DNA of 64,000 bases from Dastarcus helophoroides (GCA_028583605.1 CM053329.1:3906001-3970000), one strand, 5' to 3'. Positions 13,101-24,705 are shown, counted from the first letter of the stretch. The notes: a model not told the origin generated them from the sequence alone. Made by a program: numbers and translations.

Positions 13101-14139
13101 CTTATCGCGTAACACTTAAAGGTAATGGTGCATTTTTAACCATTTTTCAAATAGTTTGGTGAACACTTATACAACCCGATGAAATCACGTACAAGTAGAA
13201 TCTTCGACCCTAAGCCCATGTCTTTTACAGGAGGCTACAAAAAAGATATATCTTAATTATATAAATATTTTTCATTTACTTCATTATTACAATATAAATA
13301 CAGTTTTTTTTTTCTAAAAACATCTATATGTATTTTCTTATTTTCTATTTCAAAAATTACTTTCATATATAATAATTATGAAATATAGATATTATTACTT
13401 AAAATATCAAGTTAGGCCTGTATATTAAGTGTTAAAAATATGCTAATATACAGAATGATTTGCAAATTTATCTGTCGCAGTCGAAATTGTGAATGATGAA
13501 GCTGTCCGTCATTATTATGAACAGCGAAGTATGAGAAAAAACACCTAATATAGTAATTATTGCAGCTTAAGGCTGGTCACTATCGAAAGCGTGGTGGAAA
13601 ATGCCCCTTAAGCCGACCAGCACGCAGTAGTAAAATACACATAAACACATTAAAACACAGCGATAAAAATGCCATCTATAGAATAACGTATGAAAAAACG
13701 ACCTATACGTATATGTGAATTACATAATTCAACTAATGATTTACATACCAAAAGTTTTAAATGATTTCGGGCGGGAAGACTTTTAGTTTAAAACCATCGG
13801 TTGCTACAGCACCTTTTAAAAGTCGTGCCCTCAAGAGCAGCCCCTTAACCATCCTACTATACAAGCACATTACCTAATTGAAAATCCATCTAAATGGGCG
13901 CCGCTCTTCGTCCCGAAAAAGTCTAGCTTCAACCAACTTTGAGCAGATACGAATACACACTTTAAAGTTATTATTAAATAGATTTCGCTACACCTACACG
14001 AGTACTAAAATATCTTCATATGTGGTTATAAGATTATTAAAATATAAAACGCGATTTTTCCTATGTAATGTTTAAGTTATGTAGTCAATTGTGCCTTGTG
14101 AGCTAACACCTAAAATTCTACCATATTTTTATGTTTTAG
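10146..14139. other. No supported gene
   Basis: Open frames at 10864-11085 and 11437-11730 (plus) show no domain, signal peptide or splice context I can defend. The piece at 11630-11850 is more GC-rich and contains a CGTAACGGTTCTAACGA segment of a type common in insect transposons, but no boundaries are visible. Around 13568-13625 a small inverted repeat (CTTAAGGCTGGTC with CCTTAAG and GACCAGC) could form alternative hairpins. Confidence 0.5.
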
Positions 14140-14289
14140 CATGCAAGAGATGATAACACAAAACGACAAAAATCAACATGCGGGGAACACAACGCAGTGG
14201 TGGCAAAAAACAAGGGCAGGACGAATTTGTCGAAGCAAGTCTTCACTTTTGCTACATCGAAATCATTTGAGTACTTTGTCGTCGTTTAA
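14140..14289 (+). CDS. Candidate terminal coding exon, unidentified
   Basis: A good splice acceptor (CCATATTTTTATGTTTTAG) ends at 14139. Behind it two frames are open: one from 14140 giving 49 codons to a TAA at 14287-14289 (polar and basic, with a Cys, ending in an aromatic Val-rich tail), the other from an ATG at 14141 to a stop at 14327-14329. A poly(A) signal AATAAA lies at 14363-14368, at a sensible distance for a last exon. Neither product matches a family I know, and no partner exon was identified upstream; the open frame at 13878-14075 (an RRSSSRKSLAS-like start) is the nearest candidate but lacks convincing splice sites. Could equally be chance or transposon sequence. Confidence 0.25.
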   Translation, partial: HARDDNTKRQKSTCGEHNAVVAKNKGRTNLSKQVFTFATSKSFEYFVVV

Positions 14290-14362
14290 ACAGTGCAGTT
14301 CAAATCAGCTATCCAGTTATAATATTTGATGTAAATATTTAGTCTATTACTCTAACTTTTAA

Positions 14363-14368
14363 AATAAA
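14363..14368 (+). terminator. Poly(A) signal AATAAA
   Basis: Canonical hexamer 74 bases after the first stop of the candidate exon at 14140-14289. Such hexamers are common by chance in this composition. Confidence 0.25.
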
Positions 14369-14546
14369 AATATTGGATTTTTTATATTTGTCCTTTTTAT
14401 TCCAAAGCAACCCTTTAAACATTAAATAACTTATGATTTGATCTCTCTTTGGAATCTGTTTAAATATATATCCCAATATCCAGTACCTCGTTCAAGTATT
14501 CAATCGGGAATGTAATTAAGTGGGATCAAAATTAAAACTTTTTAAA

Positions 14547-14732
14547 ATGTTTAATAAAGCCAAATTGAGTCACCTAGAATTAGAAGATTTGTGGCTGCAA
14601 ATGTTTAGCAAGGAAGATCCACACAGGCGAATATTTCCAGTCCTACAACGTCCGGCTGAAATATCGATTATATTTCGAAGTCGAGAGCCAAAGTCAGCCA
14701 AACATGAATTTAATAAATTTCGCAAATCCTAA
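14547..14732 (+). CDS. Small unidentified ORF, 61 residues
   Basis: The ATG at 14547 (frame open from 14520) gives a 61-residue basic protein of balanced composition: amphipathic N-terminal half with a LELEDLWLQMF segment, then a proline/arginine-containing middle, then a Lys/Arg-rich C terminus. The composition is unlike the Phe/Ile/Lys runs that chance frames show here, which is the only reason to list it. No signal peptide or membrane segment. No family recognised; it may be a fragment of a mobile element. Confidence 0.25.
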   Translation: MFNKAKLSHLELEDLWLQMFSKEDPHRRIFPVLQRPAEISIIFRSREPKSAKHEFNKFRKS

Positions 14733-14739
14733 CACAAAT

Positions 14740-16080
14740 CCTCAACTTGGAAGCCTCAGAACACGAAATTCTTGAAGTCGTTTATGTCAGTTTTACATGT
14801 TTAATATGATGCAAAAGTTAAAATAGACAAACAATAACACGAGAGACACTACTATAACGTGTTATGTAAACAAAAATCTTACTAGATTAGGAAAAGAGCG
14901 GAAAATTTCGAAATCGTTCCCTCTTCTCTGTCTTAATTGTTTTAAATATGACACTGAAGTTTAACTTTATTTTCTTTTATCAAAATGGAGGTGCAAACAG
15001 GCGCCATATTAAGAATAAAACATAAACTTCGAATATATAAAAATCGGTAAAGATCAAAATTGTCTTAGAGTAGCAAAACAATATGGAATAAAAAAACTTA
15101 GACTTGGTGAAATTAAGAACAAAGATAAAATTTTGGCTTTTGTAAACAGAATATAACATGGCCCATTGGCCCATACATAAAAATGGCGAAGCAGGCCCAA
15201 AATTTTAAAATTTCTACTTTCTTCTCTTTGGAATTGCAAGCCAACAACGTTCTTGTAGAAATGTTAGGAAATCTGGTCGAAAATTTAAAGGATAGATAAT
15301 CTTGAATTTTTGCCTAATTCAAATTATAATGCCAAAGAAAAAATTACAATCTTTTTGTTACGAAAAAAATATTTTCTTTAGTCTCAAAATTTATTTATAG
15401 AAAACTCAAAATGTTGTGAAAACGAAAAAAATAGAAATCAAAACCAAAATTTCAGTTTTGTTGCAAACTATCAATATCAGTCTATAAATAATTTAAACTT
15501 TAAACTTCGAGGCAAAACATCAAAACTCTTACTTTAAACTCGTTGGCTGTTGGCTTTAAGCTGAAACTACTGAAATCTGATGATTTTTCCCTTAAAGCTA
15601 AAATTAAACATTTCGAGGTTTTCTCGAAATTTCGACTTCACCTCCAAGTTCTAACCTTAAATTCAAAACTTCGAAATAAATGGTCGGAAATTAGTCTTTA
15701 TGCATATGTAAGATTCCTTCTCTTTCTATAAAATTTCGGGCATGAAGTCGTCAAGTTTTATTTCGATTTTTTTTTAAAGAGTTTGACTTTTACACTCAAA
15801 ATATTAACTTTACAACAAAATATGTCTGCTTTGAACTTGGATTTTTAAAGAAAAACTTGGAAGCGGGGTCGCAAATTCAAGTTAACACAAGTTAACAGTT
15901 ACTATTCTGATGCTCAGTTAATTAGTCTCATCTCAATTTTATGTCTATTCAGATTATCAAAGGGGCAAAATAACTACATTTTTGATAGCAATAAGTAGTG
16001 GCAATATAAAAAAATGCAAAGGGATAAGAGTTCAATGTGTTTCGTGATATTATTAAAATTTTTCTAGAGTTATTTTTGAC
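14740..16080. other. No gene; skewed AT repeat at about 15240-15860
   Basis: The middle part carries the AAATTTCGAC/GAAAATTT repeat, purine-rich before about 15400 and pyrimidine-rich after, so the skew flips within the block. The short frames at 14980-15239 minus and 15543-15731 plus belong to this low-complexity sequence. Confidence 0.55.
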
Positions 16081-16109
16081 CGTTTTGATTGCTATAAAGT
16101 TTGGGTTTG

Positions 16110-16137
16110 TATAAATACCTGCAAAATACAAGTCAGT
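16110..16137 (+). promoter_or_regulatory. Candidate core promoter: TATA box plus TCAGT initiator
   Basis: TATAAATA at 16110-16117 is followed by the arthropod initiator TCAGT at 16133-16137, putting the TATA start 25 bases before the initiator A. That is slightly closer than the usual 30-31. A second TATAAAG lies at 16093-16099. The ATG of the small ORF at 16157 follows after a leader of about 22 bases. Confidence 0.4.
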
Positions 16138-16156
16138 ATTCTGTTATTCAAAATAA

Positions 16157-16300
16157 ATGCGTACATCGAGTAACTTTCTTTCTACCTTAATGTTTTTAGT
16201 GATTGGAATAGGTATAATTATTGCATCTACAGATTGGATGCTAAAAGCTTTAAAAAACCCGATCCCTTTATGGGGCAGACCTTACTACCTGAACTTATAG
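16157..16300 (+). CDS. Candidate small secreted or membrane peptide, 47 residues
   Basis: ATG at 16157 to TAG at 16298-16300. The first 12 residues are polar and Ser/Thr-rich with one Arg, followed by an uninterrupted hydrophobic stretch at about residues 11-24 (FLVIGIGIIIAS), as in a signal peptide or a single membrane anchor. The rest (about 23 residues) is cationic and ends with PIPLWGRPYYLNL, rich in Pro, Trp and Tyr. A TATA box and TCAGT initiator sit just upstream. There is no canonical AATAAA nearby, only ATTAAA forms around 16335-16355. AT-rich codons favour hydrophobic residues, so the leader alone is weak evidence; its combination with a well-placed promoter makes it worth listing. 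I recognise no family: a secreted peptide, neuropeptide-like precursor or micropeptide are all possible, as is chance. Confidence 0.4.
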   Translation: MRTSSNFLSTLMFLVIGIGIIIASTDWMLKALKNPIPLWGRPYYLNL

Positions 16301-17530
16301 TGCAAGGAGATTTTTCGACAACATTTATGAATTATTAAAATGGAATTACATATTAAAACAGTTTTGAGCATAAATCATCAATTTTTACTTGAAAATATTT
16401 TGGTCATCAATATGTTGAGTTTTTCTTACATTTCATTAACTCGTAAAAATTGATATTCCTTCCTTATTTTTTGTTTGCATACTCGATTACAAGATTGAGT
16501 GCATCATTGAAATGAAAGTTATGAACACATGAACATGTTTTACATTCAAATATTTCAAATGAACAAGGCTAGAATTCACGAGACTTCCTTTATAGAATGG
16601 ATCATAATCTGACGAAACAGCCTGAAATATAGGCACCCTAAGAAATGTCTAGGGTGCGCGAGGATTTGGAAATATTAAATTTTAGGCCTTCTTCCTATCC
16701 AGTATCCACAATTCACTTTAAATACATTTTAGTTTTTTATTCACACTTTTCAGTTGCATCAGATTTGTAAATAAATATTATGTTCGCGTAAACATAATTT
16801 GCTAGGTTTGGTATTTTCAAAAATGCAATAACCTTTAACATCATTTTTAAACGCATGCATGGATGTCAATTTTTTAGTGGTAGTAAATATTTTGTTCAGA
16901 ATGTAACAAATTGTGAAATAAAAAATTACTATCGTAATAGATGTAATTCCAAATCCTTCTCGAAGCTCGAATGGTCTAGATCATGTAGTCTTATAAATAT
17001 GAGTTAATCAACTCTAATAAATATATCATATTATAAAATGCAGTACGCTTTGTCTCTCTGTTAAGTCTTGAAATCCATAAGATATTTTTCATCGAATCGA
17101 TAACGCATACCAATAAAATATAAATTAATGTGATATCCTTCGGTAGAGGACACCAAAGTCGAAAAAATACACATTAAAATAAGTGCAGAAAGTTCAACAG
17201 CCACTGAGAGAATGGAGACAGCTTCTTAGATTTTTCTCTAAAGTTGGGTCTAACAGCTAGGACTGTTTGATTCTCGGGTTTAAAACCCTTTAGCCACAAT
17301 ATTTTAACTGCATTAGCTTCAGTGATGTTGATGTTTTAATTAGACCTATTTTTAAGTGCGTTGATTGTTTTATAAAAGTTCTTATATTCATCTCATTACA
17401 AGTCAGTTAAATGTCAGTTAAATAAACATAAAAATAAAATAGATATTTCCACAAGAAGGTTTTAATACATAGAGAAAAATATGTTGGAGACGAGTTTCAA
17501 GAAATATATGTTAAAATTAACATATACAAT
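16301..17530. other. No supported feature
   Basis: AT-rich intergenic sequence, nothing recognised. Confidence 0.55.
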
Positions 17531-18245
17531 ATATTTTTTACGCAGAAATGTAAGTGCCATTCGTCATTGTTATAGTGAAAATTTCAGACTTTGTCCTCAA
17601 AAAATAATTATTTTCAATAATAAGTGTTAAATGTAGCAAAAGTGTAAGAGATCGTTTACGATTATCATCACCGCCCGTCAGAAAAAAGAAAAATAAAAAA
17701 CAAAATAAAATATAAATCACGAATTTATTACAATATTTGGTAGCATTCAAATTTATAAAAAAAATCAATATCTTATTTAATATTTGCTAGATTTCTAAAG
17801 TTCAGCCAAAATGCAAAATACGGTTTAGTCTTATCAGGGTTAAATTTAATAGTAATAATTAAATACCTCATTTGCACTTTGACTTACTGTTAGACGACGA
17901 CCAAAATAAAAGCAAAAAATTTTTTAAGCGTAGGGTCAGTCGCATTATAAAAATTCGTACTAATTTATAAATTTCTAAATAGAAAACACACTTATACATT
18001 TAATCTTCAAAAATCAATAAAAAACTAAAAAAATCACTTCTTGATTGTTTCATATAATTAAAATATCAATATAAATATAATAGTTACTCAAAAATCTGAT
18101 TAAACTATTTCAAACAGTCACTCCGCACACAAAAGTAGACTTGTACTAACATTTATAATTAAATATCTTCAGAAAAATATGTAAAAAAATAAAATAATAA
18201 TAATATTAATAATAATATGGTACTAATAGCTAGAAAATAACAACT

Positions 18246-18253
18246 TATTTACA
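18246..18253 (-). promoter_or_regulatory. Pumilio-type site UGUAAAUA
   Basis: Minus-strand TGTAAATA, a consensus PUF-protein site, about 2.7 kb after the mex-3 stop. Relevant only if the 3' UTR reaches this far. Confidence 0.25.
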
Positions 18254-19111
18254 ATATACGTATAAAACAAACTACAATAGCGGAGCTACCGCTGACGCCG
18301 CTGCTACGGGCTTAAAAGGGCAGGGAAACGTAGGAGGGTTAATAATATAAAATATATATAAATTTATCTAATAACGAGGATTTCCATTGCTAAGTAAAAA
18401 AATAAATAAAAACAAAATATAGTTTCTAATATTCAATAATATATAATATTATATTTAACTCTTAAAGCAAGGAGGGGCTAGCCCGTAGCAACAGCTTATA
18501 TAGCTGATTAAGTTGGGTGTAGCAGCGTGCAGAAATGCAACTGAGATGCTCAATATTGGTGACGTGCATGTATCTACTGTATCCTAACTTAGGCTTGCAG
18601 ATAGATAGTGAACCTAAATGGTTTCGGTTTTGAGTTCCATGGGTAAATGTTGCGGCAGTCGCCACTAATTAAGCACCGCCATGGGTCTAAATTTCACGCT
18701 CATAACGAAACACTGGTCAACAGTGAATTAAATTGTTCAATTTTAAAATTGTATGTTTAGTTCACAGAACGACGTACTCGCCAAAATAACCGTGAATGTA
18801 TTAACACGTAAGTAGGTATAACAATGGTAAAAAAATTGCCCAATTATCGGTTTCTAATGAATTAAAATTAAGATGTTATGCTTGAGGATTTCACTAATTT
18901 ATTCCATGAACTAATCATAATGCGGTTACGTTACCTGCTAAAGACCAATGTGAGATTGGAATGGGGTTTTATTAGAGCGACTGCCTAATACGCGTCAAAT
19001 GGATGAGAATTCTGTGAGATTTAGGCACGTTTTTGCAGGTTGGGCCCGCGCTATCCTAATGGTGACGGCGATATTAGTGAAAAATGATGACAAGGCGACG
19101 AAAATCGGCCA

Positions 19112-19125
19112 CCGCTAGAGGGCGT
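19112..19125 (+). promoter_or_regulatory. CTCF-like site
   Basis: CCGCTAGAGGGCGT fits the CTCF consensus CCASYAGRKGGCRS at 12 of 14 positions, including the central TAGAGGGCG. It lies in a small GC-rich island downstream of mex-3, a plausible boundary position. Confidence 0.35.
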
Positions 19126-20755
19126 ACCGAAAAAAGACAGCAACCATGGCCGCAAAGTGCCCCCCTCACCACCCTAAGTTCTTTCTTCTTCATTTATATA
19201 ATATTATATAAATACTCTTATAACTTATAAGAAATATATATATGTATCACGTATCACATAACAGAACAATAGCAACAAGAATGTTTAACTAACAATAAAG
19301 GGATATGTACGTTGTTTATTAGGGGCGGGGGTGTGAGGTGCATTTTCGCGGCTGATGGTTTAATCACAGCCAATTGGTACCCAACCTGACTTTTGCCTTT
19401 TTCTTCCTGTTTCTTACTTTGTCTTACTTGCTCACCGCACAACCACCTTTGTATCTTTCACGTCCAATTTTTTTTAGCATTTTTTTCCTATATTTTTTAT
19501 TTATATATTATTCTTTTAACTTTAATATATACTTAAATAATATTTTTTTGAGAATTGCTGATTCAGACTTTATAACGTGACATTATTTTCACATGGCTAA
19601 ACTTAAAAAAATATATTTAAAAAATAACGAAACACTTATCAATAGTATAAAAATTTACATTAATATTATTAAATACGTGTCGCGTCATGTCTTTTATAGG
19701 ATGAACGGATACCGAAAATTTGTTCCGTAATACATATAAAAATACAAATAAAAAATAAACGAATATGATTCTAATACTATAAAACGGTGATTATCGAATA
19801 ATACACGCTCCACTGTGAAAAACCTTGATCGTAAACCTTAAATTTATATTGTACCATGTTGAAGACTTTCTTAATCGACACACAGGTATAAGGTAGGTAC
19901 ATAATTATTGAAATGAATTAAGGATAACAGGGTAAATGATTACTCCTTATCGAATCATGGGGCCCTGGACACGAAAATTTGTAGTGTTTTTAAAATGAAA
20001 TAATCTTAAGACAAATTTCAGTAAGTTTGTAATTACTAATTAAAAAAATATGTTTTTTAATTAAAAAATATGTTTTTAATATAATTATGCAATGTCATCA
20101 GTTGAAATTTAACACAAGCTTGAATTTATTTTAAATCGATGCAAGTTGTTGACAATATGCTCAATTTGATGCTACATTTTTATTAAATTGTTGTCATTAG
20201 ATATTTGAAGCATAGAGCACCATCTATAATGCAAAGTATAAATAGTTTACACGACTTTACTTTTTGATAACGACTAAGATAAATGCTTTAAAATGGGAAA
20301 GTCTGCTAATGTTCCAGATTTGTAGTGAGAGTGCATTAAAACTAAAATCATTTCCAAAAAAATCGAAAATTAACTTTTCCTAAGAACAAATTTTCCTTTT
20401 TAGTAAAATAAAATAATGATGAAAAAAATGTAAAAAGTAAAAAAGTAATTTACCCAAGCGTCCATTAATAATTTTTTGGCAATATAAAAACCAGCACGCA
20501 ATAATTAAAGTTTTTAAAACTTCTGTTAGAAAAATAACCTGGAAACAAATCCTGCAATAATAATATAAAATTATACTTAACCTCTTCAAAATCTAACACT
20601 GAATTCTTTAAATAAAAACTTAATTGAAAATCATTTTTAAAAGTGCTGACCTTTTAGCTATGCCCGATTAAGAAAACGAAGAAATATTTTCACCCAAAAT
20701 TAAACAAGGTGCATCACAGTAGACATCGTATGATTTTTAACTGGCATAAGATGAC

Positions 20756-20763
20756 TATATACA
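20756..20763 (-). promoter_or_regulatory. Pumilio-type site UGUAUAUA in mex-3 3' UTR
   Basis: Minus-strand TGTATATA 234 bases after the mex-3 stop codon, a perfect UGUANAUA PUF-binding word. Confidence 0.35.
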
Positions 20764-20996
20764 TCGTTTTATGTTCCCTTCCCAACGCATCGAGTAATGC
20801 TACGCTACAACCACATGAGGAACCGACCAAATAAAACTATTAATTCGTAACAAAAAAATAAATGAATTTAGATTCGTTGTATAGTTTATGCGCTTGGAAG
20901 AGCACAAAAGCAAACGATTTTGAACACAGGGCCGCTCGGCCAGGGAATGTGGCTATCGCGGTTAGAATTCGAGGGAGATCATCTGTTGACAGTGAC

Positions 20997-22006
20997 TTAT
21001 GGATTAGGTGAATATATGCGAATGGATTGTATAGCGGTCATAGAGCAAACCGGGCATGTGGAATTACTACCATCGCATATCTTATTGGCGCAATCCATAC
21101 AGAAGAAATTGTGACCACAAGGAACTAAGGCGTGCGTTACTTTGCCGTCGCCGCAAACTAGACACTTAGCTGAACTCAAAAGAGAGTCTGACGGACTGGT
21201 GCTATTCGCAGGTGATGGCCTCGAAGTCGCCGAAGCCGTCGGATACGTCCAAATGCTCGAAAGCGCCGTTGAACTGTCGAAACTTGGAGAATCCCCCAAA
21301 CCATCATCTCTGTCGCTTGAACTCCAAATCGCCCCCAAATCCGCTCTTCCGCCGCTGCTCGAAGAACTACTGGAGCATGAACCAGAACTCGAAAACGCCC
21401 CCGTGCTTCCCGTCGAAGATGTCATAGTCGGAAACGTATCAGCTGTGGGTTCAATGTAATTCAAAATTGAGCTTAAGCCAGACTTGTACAACGAAGAAAA
21501 GATATCTGTATCATCGAGGTTCCCCAAATTCGTTAAACCGTTAATCGAAGTCCCGTTTCCAGTTCTCATAGCGATGTGCGCCTCGATTTCTCTCCTGGCA
21601 GTCTCAACGCTTTCGGGCAACCCAGTTACTTCAAAAACAGGTTCTTTGTCCCTGCTCGGTGTCACGATATACGTATGCGTCTGATGTTGGATACGCTTTA
21701 TGGTCGCCCCTTTTGGCCCCACAACCAAACCTACTACTCTGTATGGTACTCGAACCTGTATGGTGACGTGGCCCGGAATGTTGGCCGGTGGTCCTGGCGG
21801 TGTGCTGGCTCCAGAACCCAGGCCTGCCAAGTTATTTTTACGGGAAGCTCTGATTTGGGAAAAATGTTCGGCAGCTGAGAGAATTTCGCGTTTAGCTTTG
21901 GCAACGTCTTCTTTCCGGCCCGTAACAACGAAAACTGGTTCTTCGCCACGGACTGGTGTTTTGATGTATGTGTTGGTTTTTGCACGCAGAGCCTTTATTT
22001 TACAAC
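20997..22006 (-). CDS. mex-3: mex-3, last coding exon: KH1 end, KH2 and RING finger
   Basis: RNA-binding E3-type protein of the MEX3 family, a translational regulator of maternal and germline mRNAs; in beetles mex-3 represses caudal translation. The exon begins at an acceptor (TTTCAG, 22007-22012) splitting a Gly codon inside the KH1 GxxG loop region and runs 335 residues to TAA at 20997-20999. Residues 1-45 complete KH1 ([17 protein letters not shown]), 77-147 are KH2 with its GPKG loop at 96-99, 193-225 form a Ser/Gly-rich linker, and 281-320 are a C3HC4 RING (CLVC, CGH, CMDC, CPVC), all eight ligands present. The protein ends nine residues after the family's usual IRI tail, with SPNP. A methionine called at 21830 is in fact a TTG leucine in the KH1-KH2 linker, so it is not a start. 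The KH1 N-terminal exon and start codon were not found in the window. Intact, with no frameshift. Confidence 0.97.
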
Positions 22007-22016
22007 CTGAAACAAA
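22007..22016 (-). promoter_or_regulatory. Splice acceptor of the mex-3 exon
   Basis: Reads GTTTCAG before the exon on the minus strand, preceded by a T-rich tract. It enters KH1 after the first base of a Gly codon, which restores the conserved GRQGCKIKAL junction known in the family. Confidence 0.9.
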
Positions 22017-22369
22017 ACAAAAAATTATTAGTTTTTGTATATTTTAAATGGTTATTTACATTAAGATTATTACTATTTATTTCCCTTTATAAAGATCAAA
22101 CATTCAAGTGATAGAATACATAATAATACTCTAACCATGTTGTGTCATCCCATTTTATTATAGGATTTCCAGGAACATTTTAATTTGCAAATAATAGATA
22201 GAGACAACACAACAAGGCAATATGGCTAAATTAGTTAAAAATTTAAAATTAATTTTCCCTTTCAATTTAGAACATTAAAAAAAGGTTTTTTGCTTTTATT
22301 ATCAAGTACAGAGCAAACATTATGGATATTTTATTATAATTAAATTAAAACCTACTTAATTTAAATTAA

Positions 22370-22600
22370 ATAATTTAGAAAAAGACAAAATTTGAAATTT
22401 AAAAATATTTTGAGAAATAGCGAATTCATGAATATTTTTGCAATATAAAAAATTTTTCGGAATAAACAATTTGACAAAAAAGTATTCAGAACCAAAAACT
22501 TCATAATGAACATTTTGAAAAATTAAAAATTCAAATTTCAGTTATGTTTTTCTAAAAATTAAATAAAGGAATATTTAAAAAAAAAGAGGAAAAGTTTAGT
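22370..22600 (+). repeat. Small block of the purine-skewed AT repeat
   Basis: AAATTTGAAATTT and TTTTGAAAAATT words on the plus strand, the same degenerate family as at 1230-3060. Confidence 0.5.
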
Positions 22601-23590
22601 TTAACATATTTTTTGCCACATATAATTTTTGATGTTTATTTGCAAGGCAACTCGTATTTAATATAATTGTTATTTTGACCTTAAAAATTGCCTAATGTAT
22701 CATTATGTCACGTTGGATATAAATTAAAATTTAGTTTCGTTTCATCTATCATACAGTTGTTACAATACAAAGAGTAAAAGAAAATAAAAAAAAAAATAAT
22801 AAAAATAGAGACACTTTATACAGTATCGCGTAATATAATAGTTTTAAGTCCCTTTTTTTTCTTTTACTCTCTTAATCAGATAAAACTTACAACATTCAAT
22901 AATTTTCATGGTACTGCATCTGTATAATTATTTGATTGGACAAAGTTGTCCTAATTTTTTTATTTACTAGTTCCGTTTAATTGAGTAACTGGCGGTACAC
23001 CATTTAATATCTATATGTCAAAAAATTGCCACGGTTTCAAATGGGATTTATACGGTGTTAATTAGGAGCAACTAACATCAACAGGATGTAAATGATATCC
23101 TGACTAATGTGGGAGAGTATATTCCATTACTTATTTACTTCCTAGGACGTACGATTTACAAGTTCGTGTTTGTGCTTACAGTTTCTTGCTGATAATTTGC
23201 TAGATATTATCAATATCGATGTAGCAGCATTTAATAAACATATCATATACACAAAGTTTGCTTGTACAAACGCACGAATGTCATTTTAATTAACAAGGAT
23301 ATTAATTAACAAGTGACAGAAGAAGTACAAAAAGAAAACCCTGTCAACACTATGACATGTGAAGTTTTCTTTTACAATATTTGATGTTAAGTTACATCAC
23401 GAGGTAATTTTTCTCCCCAAAACTCGACATATCACTTATTCTACTTAAGAAACCTAGTCAAAAAAAAAAAGGAAATTATACGATTTATCAATATTGGAAG
23501 ACTATCTTTGCTTGACGCTGGTATATCTACTACATTTTTTGGAATCCCTTCGAACGAGATAAATCTTGCTTTGCTTATGAGTGCAGCTTA
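22601..23590. other. No supported feature
   Basis: AT-rich intron-like sequence. Confidence 0.55.
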
Positions 23591-23595
23591 ATATG

Positions 23596-23870
23596 GTCTA
23601 CAAGAGGCATTCCTTCTAAATGAGAGTCGCTGTCCGCCAGTCCTTAGGCCACGAAGAGTGGTCCACAATAAATCCCGACCTTACCTGATCCGATGCTATT
23701 CCATTCTTGCGATCCAAGGTTATCCCCCGTATGCCTACCTGGCCATCGCACCCGTCGCCGTTTCTTATTTACAAGAGCAACACAACTTTCTGCAACTCGA
23801 ACTCGAATGCAGGCGAACACAAAAAAAAATGACCATTTTCAGATCGCTTATTTAATTCAACTTGGTTATT
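23596..23870 (+). other. GC-richer island with open frames, unidentified
   Basis: Two plus-strand frames overlap here (from 23658 and from 23693) and the base composition is clearly above background. One product contains GYPPYAYLAIAPVAVSYLQ, the other is Arg/Thr/Pro-rich; neither matches a known family. It may be an exon of an unknown transcript, a conserved intronic element or an old insertion. Confidence 0.25.
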
Positions 23871-24163
23871 TATAAAACTGATTTCTTTTCATTTGTGTCT
23901 GCTATTAGCCTGAGAGGCGAAGACGTGGTGGATTCTTTTTGTTTGCATCTCTTAGCCTTGAACTTTATTTTTTTTATTTTAATCCATTGAGACGTAAATT
24001 GGTTTCCGAAATATATTTTTGAATGAAAATGTATTCTTAAATCATTGTAACACCCATCCTTAAACATTTTAATGCATAAAATCGTACTCGGCAGCAGTTT
24101 ATTGTACGAGCAGATACTTTTATGTGCCCAGGTTCAATGTGACTGTTTTTTTTTTTTTCGTCT

Positions 24164-24190
24164 CACGTGTGCGTCATTATAAATAGTCTA
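24164..24190 (+). promoter_or_regulatory. Promoter-like cluster: CACGTG E-box and TATAAATAG
   Basis: A perfect E-box (24164-24169) and TATAAATAG (24178-24186) lie 8 bases apart, followed by mixed-composition sequence. No coding region follows that I can support, so it may be an alternative promoter, an enhancer piece or coincidence. Confidence 0.2.
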
Positions 24191-24705
24191 TTTTATGTAC
24201 ATACTCCGGGAGACTGCAACCAATGACACAGGTTGCGTGAAGAATGCAATTTCTCCGTGCTTAATATAGTTCCCAATCTCCACGAAGTTGTCTCGTCTAC
24301 CTCTTTAAAGATGAGACTCATGCAAAGAAATACTAAATAATGCCCCCAAACAATAATAAAAACAATTTGCATTTAACAAATCCATTACTGTTTAATTACT
24401 TTATTATTATTTTTTATAGTATTCTGTATACCAGCAAACCAGTGATATAATCAAGTAATATAAGTATGCTTTATTAATAATAATATTAATCTACTATCAT
24501 AGAATGTCAAGTAAAAGAGTCATTGATGCAATAAACCTAACCCACCTTAAACCGAACATTTATCGAATTGTCAGTCTGAAAAATCCTATTACTATTTTTC
24601 TGCACAATTAATGATAAATGAAATACATAATGTAATTTTTAAAGTATACATACGAGCGATTGCTATATTTGCATGTAATACGATAAATATTAACATTCTA
24701 ATATA

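Larger units (their letters stand above)
17531..20996 (-). other. mex-3 3' UTR and 3' flank (extent uncertain)
   Basis: Directly downstream of the mex-3 stop codon on the minus strand. It is moderately GC-rich in islands (18280-18330, 18470-18720, 19020-19170). On the minus strand it holds Pumilio-type UGUANAUA words (reverse complements at 20756-20763 and 18246-18253), expected in post-transcriptionally controlled germline mRNAs. AATAAA signals on the minus strand occur at many places, for instance near 20126 and 20178, so the 3' end cannot be fixed. The short frames at 18462-18665 and 19254-19580 look non-coding. Confidence 0.4.

Noticed and set aside
20040..20085. Short duplication of AAAAAATATGTTTTTTAATT
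   Set aside because: A single two-copy slippage event in AT-rich DNA, of no evident significance.
21828..21830. Translation start of a 277-residue protein
   Set aside because: The codon is TTG in the KH1-KH2 linker of mex-3, and the KH1 sequence continues upstream in frame to a splice acceptor.
20920..22047. Several plus-strand open frames of 64-115 codons opposite the mex-3 exon
   Set aside because: They are antisense shadows of a conserved coding exon, whose codon constraints keep other frames open.
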